DNA of 37,360 nucleotides from Sunxiuqinia sp. (GCA_024635605.1 JAGXIR010000090.1:1-37360); one strand, 5' to 3'; shown: positions 9,491 to 20,088, counted from the stretch's first letter. The notes: a model not told the origin generated them from the letters alone. Translations and numbers: made by a program.

Positions 9491-9810
9491 AAGCAAAGGC
9501 AAACACCTTGCAAATTACAGCTAAATTCTTCTAAAGACTAGGTGGTTGCTCATAATTTTGGGTTTTTGAAGAAATCAGTGTGCTGGTATTGTGATCCGAA
9601 GTGTAGATTTCCTGCCTCAATAGGTGGAACTTTTCATACATCGTTGAACCGAAACTTTTTCAGCTTGTTGTGTTTTTACAGTTGAGCTTACAGGTTCGTA
9701 GTCTGTGGCCTTGGAGTTTCAATAATGCTGAATGGTTTTTAATTTTTTCTGTTTGGCATCATGATTGACCAAAAAAACAAATGTTATTAATCAATAAAAT
9801 TTTATTACCG
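9491..9810. other. Intergenic gap between divergent pncB and osmC
   Basis: No convincing gene is seen here. It must hold the promoters of both divergent units. A TAnnTTTG match (TAATTTTG) occurs at 9553-9560 on the plus strand, but no TTG sits at the right distance upstream. A short inverted TTTGG...CCAAA pair stands about 40 bases before osmC and could be an operator. Neither is strong enough to call separately. Confidence 0.4.
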
Positions 9811-10239
9811 ATGAAAATAAACAAAGCAAAAGCATTTTGGCAAGGAAATTTGAAAGATGGAAATGGTCGTATGCAGTTCGTTAACAGTGATACGGAATTT
9901 CCGTTTAGTTTTAAATCCAGATTTGAAGATGGCGTAGGAGCGAATCCTGAGATGCTGATTGGTTCCGCTCATGCTGGATGTTTCTCAATGGCATTTTCAA
10001 ACATTTTGGATGGCGAAGGTTACGAGCCTAAAGAAGTCAATACCGTTGCCCACATTAAATTGGATCAGGTTGACGGTGGTTTTAAGATTACTGAAAGTCA
10101 TTTGGAAGTGGAGGCGGTTGTCCCTGGAATTGATGAAGATTCATTTCAGAAGTTGGCCGTAAAAGCGAAAGAAGGTTGTCCGGTTTCGCAGGCGCTTGGA
10201 GCAATCAAAATTACTCTGGATGCCAAATTGAAAAAATAA
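9811..10239 (+). CDS. OsmC/Ohr-family peroxidase
   Basis: 142 residues from ATG 9811; an upstream ATG at 9781 adds ten residues that do not look conserved. Members of this family reduce organic hydroperoxides in the cytosol using two cysteines. Both are present: Cys57 in GSAHAGCFSMAFS and Cys123 in EGCPVSQAL. The sequence and the single-domain length fit the OsmC subgroup more than Ohr, since the KAKAFWQGNLKDGNGRM start is OsmC-like. It is monocistronic, with a strong bidirectional terminator downstream. No adjacent OhrR-type regulator is present. Confidence 0.93.
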   Translation: MKINKAKAFWQGNLKDGNGRMQFVNSDTEFPFSFKSRFEDGVGANPEMLIGSAHAGCFSMAFSNILDGEGYEPKEVNTVAHIKLDQVDGGFKITESHLEVEAVVPGIDEDSFQKLAVKAKEGCPVSQALGAIKITLDAKLKK

Positions 10240-10310
10240 GCTGAGGAAGCTTGTGAAACGGAAAATCTTTTCCGCGTCCTTTATTTTGAATAATAGGCCT
10301 TTTAAAAAAA

Positions 10311-10340
10311 AAGCCGTTTCAGTTTGTTCTGAAACGGCTT
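10311..10340. terminator. Bidirectional rho-independent terminator between osmC and ppdK
   Basis: A perfect 12-bp stem (AAGCCGTTTCAG with its complement) and a 6-base loop. It is flanked by an A-run on the left and a T-run on the right, so it can act on both convergent transcripts. Confidence 0.9.
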
Positions 10341-10364
10341 TTATATTTGTTGTCAGTCGATTGA

Positions 10365-13076
10365 CTATTCGTTATGCTTAATATTTGCCAAGGCTGCGGC
10401 GATCCGTGCAATTGGCACACGGTAAGGCGAACAGCTTACATAGTCTAAGTTAACACTGTCGCAGAATTCAACCGAGCTTGGTTCTCCACCATGCTCACCG
10501 CAAATCCCTACTTTCAGGTTTTCTTTTACTGAGCGTCCTTTTTCAACACCCATTTGCACCAATATGCCAACGCCATTTTGGTCAAGTACCTGGAACGGAT
10601 CTTGTTTCAGAATACCTTTTTCCAAATAGTCTGGCAGGAATTTCCCGGCATCGTCGCGTGAATATCCCATGGTCATTTGCGTCAGGTCGTTGGTTCCGAA
10701 TGAGAAGAAGTCGGCTTCTGCCGCAATGTGGTCAGCTGTTAAGGCTGCACGCGGAATTTCGATCATGGTACCCACCAAGTAGTCAATACGATCACCTTTT
10801 TCTTCAAATACTTTTTCGGCAGTCGAACGGATGATGTCAGCCTGGTTTTTAAACTCGGCAACCGTTCCAACCAGCGGAACCATAATTTCCGGACGAGCAT
10901 CAACACCTTTTGCTTTCAGGTTTAAGGCCGCTTCAATAATGGCGCGGGCCTGCATGGCTGTAATTTCGGGATACGTAATTCCCAGACGGCAACCACGGTG
11001 TCCGAGCATCGGGTTAAATTCTTCCAAATCCGAAATTTTGGATTTAACGGCATCCAGCGAGATTCCCATTTCTAAGGCCAGTTCTTTTTGAGTGGCTTGC
11101 TGGTGAGGCACAAATTCGTGCAATGGTGGATCGAGTAGGCGAACCGTTACGCCATAACCTTCCATCGCTTCAAAAATACCTTCAAAATCTTCACGCTGAT
11201 AAGGCAGGAGTTTGGCCAACGCCTTTTCGCGTCCTTCGACTGTTGACGAAAGAATCATTTCGCGCATGGCTTTAATCCGTGCTCCTTCAAAGAACATGTG
11301 CTCTGTGCGGCAAAGACCGATACCTTGTGCTCCGAATCCACGGGCTACTTTGGCATCGTTTGGTGTGTCGGCGTTGGTGCGAACGGTCATCCGGGCAAAT
11401 TTGTCCGACAAATCCATCACTTTACCAAAATCACCACCCAACTCAGGATTCATGGTTTTAACTTTTCCTTCAAAAACCTGCCCGGTTGTTCCATTAAGCG
11501 AAATCCAGTCACCTTCTTTGTATTCTTTCCCGTCAATGGTCATGATCCGGGTTTTGTAATTCACTTTTACTGCTCCGGCTCCTGAAACACAGCACTTACC
11601 CATTCCACGGGCAACAACAGCTGCATGTGATGTCATCCCACCGCGGGCTGTTAAAATTCCACGGGCAACATTCATTCCTTCCAAATCTTCAGGAGAGGTT
11701 TCAATACGAACCAGAATGGAATTTTCGTAGTTGAATGCTTCGTCGGCAAAGAATACAATTTGTCCCGTAGCTGCTCCCGGAGATGCCGGAAGACCTTTGG
11801 CCAGAACTTTGGCAGTTTCAAGGGCGGTTGTGTCGAACACCGGGTGGAGCAGTTCATCCAGCCTGCTTGGCTCGATGCGCTTCAGGGCTGCTTTTTCATC
11901 AATGATACCTTGCTCAAGCATGTCAACAGCAATTTTCACCATCGCAGCGCCCGTGCGTTTTCCGCTCCGGGTTTGCAGCAACCATAGTTTACCATCCTGA
12001 ATGGTGAACTCAATGTCCTGCATATCTTTGTAGTGGTCTTCCAGTTTTTGCTGAATTTCCATCAATTCTTTGTAAAGCTTCGGCATGGTTTCTTCCAGCG
12101 AAGGAAACTCGGCTTTCCTTACTTCTTCGCTAACTTCGGCCAGTTCAGCCCAACGTTTGCTACCTTCAAGCGTAATTTGTTGAGGTGTACGTGTTCCGGC
12201 AACCACATCTTCGCCCTGGGCGTTGATCAGGTATTCGCCGTTGAAGATATCTTCGCCGGTGGCGGCATCGCGGGTGAAAGCTACTCCTGTAGCCGATGTT
12301 TCGCCCATGTTACCATACACCATGCCCTGAACGTTAACCGCTGTTCCCCATTCGGCTGGGAAGTTATTCATTTTGCGGTAGTAGATGGCACGTTCGTTCA
12401 TCCAGCTGTCGAATACCGCCGAAACAGCTCCCCAGAGTTGCTCCCATGGATCGTCCGGAAAACTTCTTCCAGTAACTTTCAAAACAGCTTCTTTGAATCG
12501 CAGAACCAGTAATTTCAAGTCTTCCGTTGAAAAATGAGTGTCCAGTTCAATGCCTTTTTCCTCTTTCAGGTTTTCCATAATGGCCTCGAATGGATCAATG
12601 TCTTCTTTGCTTTCTGGTTTCATTCCTAATACCACGTCGCCGTACATTTGTACAAATCGACGGTAAGAGTCCCAGGCAAACCGATCGTTTTCTGATTTTT
12701 TTGCAATTCCCTGGACGGCTAAATCATTTAATCCCAGGTTCAATACGGTGTCCATCATTCCCGGCATCGAAACACGGGCTCCTGAACGAACGGAAACAAG
12801 ACAGGGATTGTCTTTGTCGCCAAATTTCGTATTGGTTAATTCTTCAATAAGGGCTACAGCGTCTTCAACTTCTTTTTTAATTGCTGAAACTGCCGCATCA
12901 TGACCCTGTTGCGTATAGATCGTACAAACTTCTGTTGTAATTGTGAATCCGGGAGGAACCGGAACTCCTATAAGGTTCATTTCTGCCAGGTTAGCTCCTT
13001 TTCCTCCAATGAGGTTTTTCATGCTGGCTTCACCTTCGGCTTTACCATTACCAAATGTATAAACATACTTTGCCAT
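10365..13076 (-). CDS. ppdK: Pyruvate, phosphate dikinase
   Basis: A 903-residue cytosolic enzyme that interconverts pyruvate + ATP + Pi with phosphoenolpyruvate + AMP + PPi. Domain order is that of full-length PPDK. An ATP-grasp domain begins at GGKGANLAEM and includes the SVRSGARVSMPGMMDT phosphate-binding region. The swivelling domain has the catalytic His in GGMTSHAAVVARGMG. The C-terminal TIM barrel carries LCRTEHMFF, the SFGTNDLTQMTMG motif and CGEHGGEPSS. Length is normal. It is monocistronic, with terminators on its 3' side. In anaerobic Bacteroidota it can work in PPi-linked glycolysis or in PEP resynthesis; direction cannot be told from sequence. No adjacent PPDK regulatory protein (DUF299) gene is present. 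Confidence 0.98.
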   Translation of the reverse strand: MAKYVYTFGNGKAEGEASMKNLIGGKGANLAEMNLIGVPVPPGFTITTEVCTIYTQQGHDAAVSAIKKEVEDAVALIEELTNTKFGDKDNPCLVSVRSGARVSMPGMMDTVLNLGLNDLAVQGIAKKSENDRFAWDSYRRFVQMYGDVVLGMKPESKEDIDPFEAIMENLKEEKGIELDTHFSTEDLKLLVLRFKEAVLKVTGRSFPDDPWEQLWGAVSAVFDSWMNERAIYYRKMNNFPAEWGTAVNVQGMVYGNMGETSATGVAFTRDAATGEDIFNGEYLINAQGEDVVAGTRTPQQITLEGSKRWAELAEVSEEVRKAEFPSLEETMPKLYKELMEIQQKLEDHYKDMQDIEFTIQDGKLWLLQTRSGKRTGAAMVKIAVDMLEQGIIDEKAALKRIEPSRLDELLHPVFDTTALETAKVLAKGLPASPGAATGQIVFFADEAFNYENSILVRIETSPEDLEGMNVARGILTARGGMTSHAAVVARGMGKCCVSGAGAVKVNYKTRIMTIDGKEYKEGDWISLNGTTGQVFEGKVKTMNPELGGDFGKVMDLSDKFARMTVRTNADTPNDAKVARGFGAQGIGLCRTEHMFFEGARIKAMREMILSSTVEGREKALAKLLPYQREDFEGIFEAMEGYGVTVRLLDPPLHEFVPHQQATQKELALEMGISLDAVKSKISDLEEFNPMLGHRGCRLGITYPEITAMQARAIIEAALNLKAKGVDARPEIMVPLVGTVAEFKNQADIIRSTAEKVFEEKGDRIDYLVGTMIEIPRAALTADHIAAEADFFSFGTNDLTQMTMGYSRDDAGKFLPDYLEKGILKQDPFQVLDQNGVGILVQMGVEKGRSVKENLKVGICGEHGGEPSSVEFCDSVNLDYVSCSPYRVPIARIAAALANIKHNE

Positions 13077-13627
13077 AAGCGATTTTTGTGGATTAATAAA
13101 AGATTTAATATTTAATTAAAATAAATTCATTTTCATCAGCTGCAAAATTGGTTAATTTCAACGTTAACTACCAGCTAAATAGCCTGTTTTACAGCCGTTT
13201 TTGATAAATCTATCAGATTTATCGGGTTTAGTTTTTCCAAGGTGGTTGCAAATATATTAAAAACAGGAAGAAAATAGATGCGATCCGTTTCTAAATAAGC
13301 GTTTTTTTATGAATTCAATTCTTAACATTTCTTAACGTTGCTTGAAGCTTCTTAACTATATTTCGCCGTACATTTGTATTGTGAGATTTAGCAAAAAGAC
13401 AAGTAATTTTTTTTCATAGAGATAGGTTTGGTTAAGTTAGAAAAGGGTGGTTTCAACCATCCTTTTTTTTATGGATTAAACTGTCAAAACGATCTTGTAT
13501 TTTTCAACCTTCTGTAAAATATTCCTGTCCAGTAGTTTTGGTGCGACAAAATGTCTGTTTCCCCTTCGTTTATTTAAATTGGTTAGCTTCTTGTGTGTGG
13601 GCTTGGCAGTCACTAAAAGGAGGAGTT
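13077..13627. other. Long intergenic region between ppdK and clpB
   Basis: A 551-base gap with no supported protein gene. The clpB frame is open upstream to 13538, but that extension lacks coding character. The gap should contain the ppdK promoter on the minus strand and the clpB promoter. It also contains a candidate short transcript (see 13369-13470). No tRNA-like or CIRCE-like heat-shock inverted repeat was found by eye. Confidence 0.5.
13369..13470 (+). ncRNA. Candidate small RNA or leader (promoter box plus intrinsic terminator, no ORF)
   Basis: TACATTTG at 13369-13376 is an exact match to the Bacteroidota -7 consensus TAnnTTTG; a TTG lies upstream at a slightly long spacing. About 65 bases later an intrinsic terminator occurs: GGGTGGTT pairs with AACCATCC, extended by flanking A and T runs at 13441-13470. 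This would define a transcript of roughly 85-90 bases with no ORF. It could be a free sRNA or an attenuator leader for clpB, whose start is 158 bases further on. Family unknown; no expression evidence. Confidence 0.35.
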
Positions 13628-16216
13628 ATGAATTTTAACAATTTTACAATCAAATCGCAGGAAGCCATTCAGCATGCTTTTGAGGTTGCTCAGGCCAATA
13701 ATCAACAGGCTGTTGAAACCGCACATGTGTTGAAGGGACTTTTGCACGCGGCCGAGAATGTAACCGGGTTTTTGTTGAAAAAGCTAGGTGTCAATACCGG
13801 CGTCTTCTATCAAGCATTGGATAAAATTGTGGAATCTTATCCTAAGGTCACTGGGGGCGAGCCTTACTTAACCGGAAATGCCAATAAAGTTTTGCAAAAA
13901 TCACTCGACATCTCCCGTAAGATGGGCGATGATTTTGTATCGGTTGAGCATATTCTGATGGCATTGCTTGAAACCGGCGATACGGTTTCCACGCTTCTGA
14001 AAGATAATGGGGTGGGGCGCAAAGAGCTTAGTGCGGCTGTAACTGAGTTGCGAAAGGGAGCCAAGGTGGAAAGCCAGACAGCAGAAGACCAATTTAATTC
14101 GTTGAATCGGTTTGCCGTCAATCTAAATGAGAAAGCCCGCAGTGGAAAGCTGGATCCGGTAATTGGACGCGATGATGAAATCCGCCGAATTTTGCAGATT
14201 TTAACCCGACGCACAAAAAATAACCCGGTGCTGATTGGAGAGCCGGGAACAGGGAAAACAGCTATTGCCGAGGGCCTGGCTCACCGTATTGTTCGTGGCG
14301 ATGTGCCCGAGAACTTAAAGTCAAAACAGCTGTTCTCGCTGGATATGGGTGCACTGATTGCCGGAGCAAAATATAAGGGTGAGTTTGAGGAACGCCTGAA
14401 AGCCGTTGTTAATGAGGTCGTGAAGTCGGATGGGGAGGTGATCCTCTTTATCGATGAGATCCATACCTTGGTTGGGGCGGGTAAAAGTGAAGGTGCCATG
14501 GATGCCGCCAATATTCTAAAACCAGCACTGGCACGCGGCGAGCTGCGTGCGATTGGTGCAACGACATTAAGCGAATACCAAAAATATTTTGAGAAAGACA
14601 AAGCCTTGGAGCGCCGTTTCCAGATTGTAATGGTGAATGAACCAGATACCCTGAGTGCGATTTCCATCCTTCGGGGATTGAAAGAACGGTACGAAGGGCA
14701 CCACAAAGTGCGCATCAAAGATAATGCGATTATTGCGGCCGTTGAGCTTTCGCAGCGCTACATTTCCGATCGCTTTTTGCCCGACAAGGCCATTGACCTG
14801 ATGGACGAAGCCGCTGCCAAGTTACGCCTGGAGATGGACTCGGTTCCGGAAGAGCTGGATGAGATTGAACGCCGGATCAAGCAGTTGGAGATTGAGCGTG
14901 AAGCGATCAAGCGCGAGAAAGATGAAAGCAAGCTGGCCTCACTGAAGGAGGAAATAGCCAACCTCAAGGAGGAGCAGTCGCGTTACCGGGCGCAGTGGGA
15001 AATGGAGAAGTCGTTAATCGACCAAATTCAGCAGAACAAAACAAACATCGAAAACTTCAAGTTTGAGGCTGAGCAGGCCGAGCGTTCAGGCGACTATGGG
15101 AAGGTGGCCGAAATTCGCTATGGAAAGATCAAAGAGGCAGAAGAAGCAATTGCTCACCTTCAGGATGAGTTACAAGAAATGCAGGGCGATTCGTTAATCA
15201 AAGAAGAAGTGGATGCCGAAGATATTGCCGATTTGGTGGCTCGCTGGACGGGCATTCCGGTTTCGAAAATGCTGCAAAGCGAGCGCGATAAATTGCTTCA
15301 CCTGGAAGAAGATTTACACAAACGGGTGGTGGGGCAGCAGGAAGCCATTCATGCGGTGGCCGATGCCGTGCGCCGAAGCCGTGCCGGTTTGCAGGATGAA
15401 AAGCGTCCGATTGGTTCGTTCATCTTTTTGGGAACCACCGGAGTTGGTAAAACCGAGCTGGCGAAAGCCCTGGCTGAATACTTGTTCGATAATGAGAACA
15501 TGATCACACGCATCGACATGTCGGAGTACCAGGAGAAATTCTCGGTAACCCGCCTGATTGGGTCGCCTCCGGGCTATGTTGGTTACGATGAAGGCGGACA
15601 GCTGAGCGAGGCCGTTAGGCGCAAACCATATTCGGTGGTTTTGTTCGATGAAATTGAAAAAGCGCATCCCGATGTGTTCAACGTGTTGTTGCAGGTGCTC
15701 GATGATGGTCGCCTGACTGATAACAAAGGCAGGGTTGTCAACTTCAAGAATACGATCATCATTATGACTTCCAATCTCGGTTCGCAAATTATTCAGGAAG
15801 GCTTTGAACGGATGAATGAGACAAACAAAGGTGAGGTGTACGAAGCAACCCGGCAGGCAATTTTCAATTTGCTGCGTAAAACCATTCGTCCCGAGTTTTT
15901 GAACCGGATTGACGAAACCATCATGTTTACACCGTTATCCCGCGAAGATGTCAAAGAGATTGTTAAAATTCAATTTAATCGGATTGTGCAGCGTTTGGGT
16001 AATCAGGAGTTGAAAATTGAAATTTCGGACGAAGCAGTAGCCTGGCTGGCGGCTGTTGGCTACGACCCTCAATACGGTGCCCGGCCGGTTAACCGCTTGT
16101 TACAAAAGCATGTCTTAAATGAATTGTCGAAAAAAATACTGGCAGGCGAGGTGAGGATTGATCAGACGATTCAAATTGTACTGGAAGGCGAGGAATTGAA
16201 GTTCAGAAGCAAATAA
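13628..16216 (+). CDS. clpB: ATP-dependent chaperone ClpB
   Basis: 862 residues from ATG 13628, chosen because AAAGGAGG lies just upstream; the ORF track starts 30 codons early. ClpB is a hexameric AAA+ disaggregase that works with DnaK. The order is a Clp N domain (residues 1-145), then NBD1 with Walker [10 protein letters not shown] and Walker [10 protein letters not shown]. The coiled-coil middle domain runs from about 400 to 530 ([16 protein letters not shown] and following). NBD2 has Walker [10 protein letters not shown], then [21 protein letters not shown] and [14 protein letters not shown]. The middle domain and length separate it from ClpA and ClpC. It is monocistronic, with a strong terminator right after it. 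Heat induction is expected from the family, but no known heat-shock operator is seen. Confidence 0.98.
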   Translation: MNFNNFTIKSQEAIQHAFEVAQANNQQAVETAHVLKGLLHAAENVTGFLLKKLGVNTGVFYQALDKIVESYPKVTGGEPYLTGNANKVLQKSLDISRKMGDDFVSVEHILMALLETGDTVSTLLKDNGVGRKELSAAVTELRKGAKVESQTAEDQFNSLNRFAVNLNEKARSGKLDPVIGRDDEIRRILQILTRRTKNNPVLIGEPGTGKTAIAEGLAHRIVRGDVPENLKSKQLFSLDMGALIAGAKYKGEFEERLKAVVNEVVKSDGEVILFIDEIHTLVGAGKSEGAMDAANILKPALARGELRAIGATTLSEYQKYFEKDKALERRFQIVMVNEPDTLSAISILRGLKERYEGHHKVRIKDNAIIAAVELSQRYISDRFLPDKAIDLMDEAAAKLRLEMDSVPEELDEIERRIKQLEIEREAIKREKDESKLASLKEEIANLKEEQSRYRAQWEMEKSLIDQIQQNKTNIENFKFEAEQAERSGDYGKVAEIRYGKIKEAEEAIAHLQDELQEMQGDSLIKEEVDAEDIADLVARWTGIPVSKMLQSERDKLLHLEEDLHKRVVGQQEAIHAVADAVRRSRAGLQDEKRPIGSFIFLGTTGVGKTELAKALAEYLFDNENMITRIDMSEYQEKFSVTRLIGSPPGYVGYDEGGQLSEAVRRKPYSVVLFDEIEKAHPDVFNVLLQVLDDGRLTDNKGRVVNFKNTIIIMTSNLGSQIIQEGFERMNETNKGEVYEATRQAIFNLLRKTIRPEFLNRIDETIMFTPLSREDVKEIVKIQFNRIVQRLGNQELKIEISDEAVAWLAAVGYDPQYGARPVNRLLQKHVLNELSKKILAGEVRIDQTIQIVLEGEELKFRSK

Positions 16217-16220
16217 TCCA

Positions 16221-16251
16221 AAAGAGGCTGTCCGGAAAGGGCGGCCTCTTT
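16221..16251. terminator. Intrinsic terminator between convergent clpB and Hpt gene
   Basis: AAAGAGGCTGTCC pairs with GGGCGGCCTCTTT (13 bp including two G-T pairs) around a GGAAA loop, with short A/T flanks. Its right edge overlaps the stop codon of the Hpt gene on the minus strand. Confidence 0.75.
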
Positions 16252-16606
16252 ACTTAAATTTTTTCATTTCATCCCGGAGTTCCTTTTCCGCGTGGCCGAT
16301 CACCAAATCAAACTCACTGACAAAGTCCGGGTAGGAATCAATGTCTTCCAGTTTTTGCGTTTTTAGTTGCAGTTCCTTCAGTTTCCAGCCCAGATCGTCC
16401 ATGCCAAAAGTCATGACCGACGATTTTGCTTTATGGGCCAATTCTCCTAGCTCTTTGTATCGCTTATTATTTAAATGCTCGTGCAGTCCGTCTTTAAACT
16501 CAGGCAACTGCTCAAAAAACATGGTGATGAATTCTTTCAGAATTTCATCTTCGCCTCCTGTAATTTCTTTTAAATAGTCCAGATTGGTGTATTTTTTTTC
16601 AGACAT
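16250..16606 (-). CDS. Stand-alone histidine phosphotransfer (Hpt) domain protein
   Basis: 118 residues from the ATG giving MSEKKYTNL; an ATG four codons upstream (16618) is possible. The whole protein is one Hpt four-helix bundle. The phospho-accepting His lies in ELAHKAKSSVMTFGM, which matches the family H-x-[KL]-x-[SG] core. A preceding segment (FFEQLPEFKDGLHEHLNNK) is the usual first helix pair. Such proteins shuttle phosphate between hybrid kinases and receivers in the cytosol. No kinase or receiver is adjacent here. The hybrid kinase at 28450 has its own Hpt, so the partner is unknown. Confidence 0.85.
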   Translation of the reverse strand: MSEKKYTNLDYLKEITGGEDEILKEFITMFFEQLPEFKDGLHEHLNNKRYKELGELAHKAKSSVMTFGMDDLGWKLKELQLKTQKLEDIDSYPDFVSEFDLVIGHAEKELRDEMKKFK

Positions 16607-16760
16607 TGTTATGTACATTGTTTAATGCATACAATATTAACTAAAATTCGCTGATAATGCCAACGAACACGCTGGGAATAATATTTTAGCTTTGTGATGA
16701 TATTTTTCATGATTTTATGGATTTTGAACTTTTACTTTTGAACCTTTAATGATGTTTTAT

Positions 16761-17852
16761 ATGAAAAGGACAGCTTTTAACCAACTTCACAAAGATGCCG
16801 GTGGTAAAATGGTTGAATTTGCCGGATACGAAATGCCGGTTGAGTTTAGCGGAATAAAAGATGAACACCTGACTGTTCGAAATAACGTGGGTGTGTTTGA
16901 TGTGTCGCACATGGGCGAGTTTTGGGTGAAAGGTTCGAACGCTGCTGCATTGGTGCAAAAGCTGACATCAAACGATATTTCCAAGCTTCGGATGGGGCAA
17001 GCGCAATATACTTGCTTTCCGAATGGGAAAGGCGGCATTGTTGATGATTTGCTGGTTTATTATTACGAACCGAATAAATACATGCTGGTAGTCAATGCGT
17101 CGAATATTGAGAAGGACTGGAATTGGGTGGTTTCAAATAACACGGTAGGTGCCGAACTGGAAAATGCTTCCGACTCCATTAGCCAGCTCGCCGTTCAGGG
17201 ACCAAAAGCCATTCGGGTATTGCAAAAGCTGACCAAAGTTGATCTTTCCGATCTTCCGTATTACACCTTTGTAACCGACAAATTTGCCGGTGCTGAAGAG
17301 GTGATTATTTCGGCAACCGGTTACACGGGCTCGGGTGGTTTCGAATTGTACTTTGCCAATGAACATGCGGAAAAAATTTACGAGGCTTTGTTTGAAGCCG
17401 GCGAAGAATTTGGCATTAAGCCCATTGGCCTGGGTGCCCGCGATACCCTGCGGTTGGAAATGGGATTCTGCTTGTATGGCAATGATATTGATGATACCAC
17501 TTCGCCTATCGAAGCCGGATTGGGGTGGATTACCAAATTTAACGCTGACAATGCGTTTATCGATAAGGAACTGCTTTCGGTGCAGAAAACCGAAGGCGTT
17601 GGCCGCAAACTGAGAGGATTTGAAATGATTGATCGCGGCATTCCCCGCCATGGATATGAGCTGGCCGACAAAGACGGGGTGGTCGTTGGAGTCGTGACTT
17701 CAGGAACACAGTCGCCCATGTTGAACAAGGGGATTGGCATGGGTTATGTCGCGAAGGCATATTCGGCTTTCGGAACGGAGATTTATGTGAAAGTGCGCAA
17801 TAAATTATTAAAAGCAAAGGTCGTAAAAGTACCTTTTGTGAGTCTTCAATAA
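16761..17852 (+). CDS. gcvT: Glycine cleavage system T protein (aminomethyltransferase)
   Basis: 363 residues from the ATG giving [10 protein letters not shown]; two ATGs just upstream (16749, 16752) add only MMFY. The T protein transfers the methylene group from the aminomethyl-lipoyl H protein to tetrahydrofolate and releases ammonia. Family motifs are [16 protein letters not shown]-like text at the N-terminus ([10 protein letters not shown]), [19 protein letters not shown], the [14 protein letters not shown] segment and the C-terminal [11 protein letters not shown]-like stretch. It is alone: gcvH and gcvP are not in this window. A TAnnTTTG box (TAGCTTTG) at 16687-16694 is a plausible -7 element. 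Its terminator is very clear. Confidence 0.96.
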   Translation: MKRTAFNQLHKDAGGKMVEFAGYEMPVEFSGIKDEHLTVRNNVGVFDVSHMGEFWVKGSNAAALVQKLTSNDISKLRMGQAQYTCFPNGKGGIVDDLLVYYYEPNKYMLVVNASNIEKDWNWVVSNNTVGAELENASDSISQLAVQGPKAIRVLQKLTKVDLSDLPYYTFVTDKFAGAEEVIISATGYTGSGGFELYFANEHAEKIYEALFEAGEEFGIKPIGLGARDTLRLEMGFCLYGNDIDDTTSPIEAGLGWITKFNADNAFIDKELLSVQKTEGVGRKLRGFEMIDRGIPRHGYELADKDGVVVGVVTSGTQSPMLNKGIGMGYVAKAYSAFGTEIYVKVRNKLLKAKVVKVPFVSLQ

Positions 17853-17882
17853 GGGGGTTGACTTACACGTTTACTAATCTTT

Positions 17883-17910
17883 AAACCCGCTGGTGCCAGC
17901 GGGTTTTTTT
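17883..17910 (+). terminator. Rho-independent terminator of gcvT
   Basis: AAACCCGCTGG pairs with CCAGCGGGTTT in a very tight hairpin, followed by a T-run. Confidence 0.9.
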
Positions 17911-18034
17911 GAGCTCTAAAACGACAAGACTGCAAAAAGATTAACAATTTGCCAATTTCGGAGAATTATTCACGGCATTTCCAAATTATTGTGAGCAGAG
18001 ATTTATCTTTGCTGGCATTTGAATCTAATCAGCA

Positions 18035-18781
18035 ATGATGAATACAGAAAAGCGCCGGCTGGAGGTTTGTCTTTCTCCTGCCATTTACGACAAACACGCC
18101 CACGACGATAACCTGGTGGTGGTTATTGATGTGCTGCGGGCCACTTCGTCGATCTGCACGGCTTTTGCTAACGGGGTGGAACGAATTATTCCGGTGGCTA
18201 CTGTTGAAGAAGCGCGCAGCAAAAAGGAAGCAGGCTACACGGTGGCCTCGGAGCGCGATGGCTACGTACTCGATTTTGCCGACTTTGGCAATTCGCCCTT
18301 CAACTTCACCGCCGAAAAGGTAAAAGGGAAGGAGATTGTTTACTCAACCACCAATGGTACCCGTTGTATTCACATGGCCAGCCATTCCAGGGAAGTGTTG
18401 ATTGGCTCGTTTTTAAACCTTTCGGCATTGGCCGAATACCTGATTGCACAAGATGCCCCGGTCTTGTTGTTTTGCGCATCCTGGAAAGACCGCTTCAGCT
18501 TGGAAGATACGGTTTGTGCCGGTGCTTTGGCCGAGCTCCTGTTGAAGTCGGGCAAGTTTGACAGCATTTGCGACGCGGTAACGGCATCCATCGATTTGTG
18601 GTCGCTGGCCAAAGACGACCTGAATAGCTATAGCCTGAAAGCCGCACAAAAAGGACGGCTGGCATCCAAAGGACTTGACGATTGCATGGAGTTCTGCCAC
18701 CAAATCGATTTCACGAATTTGATCCCTTATTACACCGATGGCATTCTGCTGGCCAAAACCATTGGGGGTAGCAAAAATTAA
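18035..18781 (+). CDS. ComB-family 2-phosphosulfolactate phosphatase
   Basis: 248 residues, the usual ComB length. The family is a Mg-dependent acid phosphatase that converts (R)-2-phospho-3-sulfolactate to sulfolactate in methanogen coenzyme M synthesis. Many bacterial homologues have no proven substrate. Visible signatures are VVVIDVLRATSSI near residue 30, FGNSPFNF near residue 87, and the STTNGTRCI strand near residue 110. No comA, comC or other sulfonate gene is adjacent. The following genes are serC and serA, so a role on a phosphorylated C3 acid such as phosphoserine is conceivable but unproven. A TAnnTTTG box (TATCTTTG) lies at 18004-18011. Either of two adjacent ATGs could be the start. 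Confidence 0.88.
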   Translation: MMNTEKRRLEVCLSPAIYDKHAHDDNLVVVIDVLRATSSICTAFANGVERIIPVATVEEARSKKEAGYTVASERDGYVLDFADFGNSPFNFTAEKVKGKEIVYSTTNGTRCIHMASHSREVLIGSFLNLSALAEYLIAQDAPVLLFCASWKDRFSLEDTVCAGALAELLLKSGKFDSICDAVTASIDLWSLAKDDLNSYSLKAAQKGRLASKGLDDCMEFCHQIDFTNLIPYYTDGILLAKTIGGSKN

Positions 18782-18959
18782 TCAACTTTTTCATGATTTC
18801 TGTCAAGATCATACCCTGTTGTCAATTAATGTTTTATAACTTGTGATCGTGTTATCTCAACTGATTTTTCTCAGATATCAACAGCATAATTTTCCGTTAA
18901 TTTGAATGAATCTTTACTTTTACTAAGAAATTAATTTAACCCTTAATAAATATATCAAC

Positions 18960-20036
18960 ATGAAGACGCATAATTTTTCAGCTGGACCTTCAATTTTGCC
19001 ACAATTTACGATTGAAAAAACCGCTGAAGCCATTAAAGATTTTGCCGGCACCGGCCTTTCTGTGATGGAAGTATCGCATCGAGGAAAAGAGTTTATTGCT
19101 GTGATGGACGAAGCCCAGGCTTTGTTTCGCGAGTTGCTGAATATTCCTGACGATTATTCGGTTTTGTTCTTGGGTGGAGGTGCTTCGTTGCAGTTTTGCA
19201 TGGTGCCATACAACCTGATGCTTAAAAAGGCGGCTTACCTGAATACAGGGGCTTGGGCTGCAAAAGCACAGAAAGAAGCCAAGTTTTTTGGCGAAGTTGT
19301 TGAAGTTGCTTCTTCAAAAGATACCGTTTACAACTACATCCCCAAAGGCTATGATATTCCGGCTGATGCCGATTATTTCCACTTCACATCCAATAATACC
19401 ATTTACGGAACGCAAATCCGGCAGGATTTTGATTTGGATATTCCGGTTGTTTGCGACATGTCGTCGGATATTTTTTCACGTCAGATTGATGTTTCAAAGT
19501 ATGGATTGATTTACGGTGGGGCACAGAAAAACCTGGCTCCGGCCGGTGTGGCTTTTGTCATAGTGAAAAATGACTTGCTAGGCAAAGTGGACCGCCCGAT
19601 TCCAACCATGTTGAACTATCAAACACACATCGACAATGGTTCGATGTTTAATACGCCACCAGTGGTGCCTGTGTTTGCTGCTTTGCAAACTTTGAAATGG
19701 CTGAAAATTAATGGCGGAATTGCTGCGATGGAAAAAATCAATGAAGAAAAAGCAGCTTTGCTTTACGATGAAATCGACCGCAACCCACTGTTTAAAGGAA
19801 CCGTTTTGAATAAAGAAGACCGCTCGTTGATGAATGTGTGCTTCATTATGAATGATGGTTACGAAGCCCTCGAAAAAGAGTTCATGGATTTTGCCACCTC
19901 CAAGGGGATGTCAGGAATCAAGGGACACCGTTCTGTGGGTGGTTTCCGTGCATCAATCTACAATGCCATGCCAAAAGAAAGCATTCAGGCCTTAATCGAT
20001 TGTATGCTGGAATTCGAAAAAGCGCATGTAAGATAA
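18960..20036 (+). CDS. serC: Phosphoserine aminotransferase
   Basis: 358 residues, a class V PLP-dependent transaminase. It converts 3-phosphohydroxypyruvate plus glutamate to 3-phosphoserine and 2-oxoglutarate, and also acts in pyridoxal phosphate synthesis in some bacteria. Seen: the [10 protein letters not shown] start, [15 protein letters not shown], the [12 protein letters not shown] stretch and the PLP lysine K190 in [12 protein letters not shown]. The C-terminal [14 protein letters not shown] contains substrate-binding Arg residues. It precedes serA, which supplies its substrate, but a terminator and a repeat-like segment lie between them. Independent transcription is therefore likely. 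Confidence 0.98.
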   Translation: MKTHNFSAGPSILPQFTIEKTAEAIKDFAGTGLSVMEVSHRGKEFIAVMDEAQALFRELLNIPDDYSVLFLGGGASLQFCMVPYNLMLKKAAYLNTGAWAAKAQKEAKFFGEVVEVASSKDTVYNYIPKGYDIPADADYFHFTSNNTIYGTQIRQDFDLDIPVVCDMSSDIFSRQIDVSKYGLIYGGAQKNLAPAGVAFVIVKNDLLGKVDRPIPTMLNYQTHIDNGSMFNTPPVVPVFAALQTLKWLKINGGIAAMEKINEEKAALLYDEIDRNPLFKGTVLNKEDRSLMNVCFIMNDGYEALEKEFMDFATSKGMSGIKGHRSVGGFRASIYNAMPKESIQALIDCMLEFEKAHVR

Positions 20037-20048
20037 TTCATATAGATA

Positions 20049-20088
20049 GGAAGGTGAATGGTTTTTCGATTCACCTTCCGTTTTTTTT
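20049..20088 (+). terminator. Rho-independent terminator of serC
   Basis: A perfect 11-bp stem (GGAAGGTGAAT with its complement), a 9-base loop, and an eight-T tract. Confidence 0.93.

Noticed and set aside
12033-12512. 159-residue ORF on the plus strand
   Set aside because: Antisense of ppdK; Phe/Cys/Ser-rich composition typical of a shadow frame.
13538-13627. 30-codon N-terminal extension of ClpB in the ORF track
   Set aside because: The AAAGGAGG site and the family N-terminus both point to ATG 13628.
17133-17651. 172-residue ORF on the minus strand
   Set aside because: An antisense frame of gcvT with no recognisable motifs.
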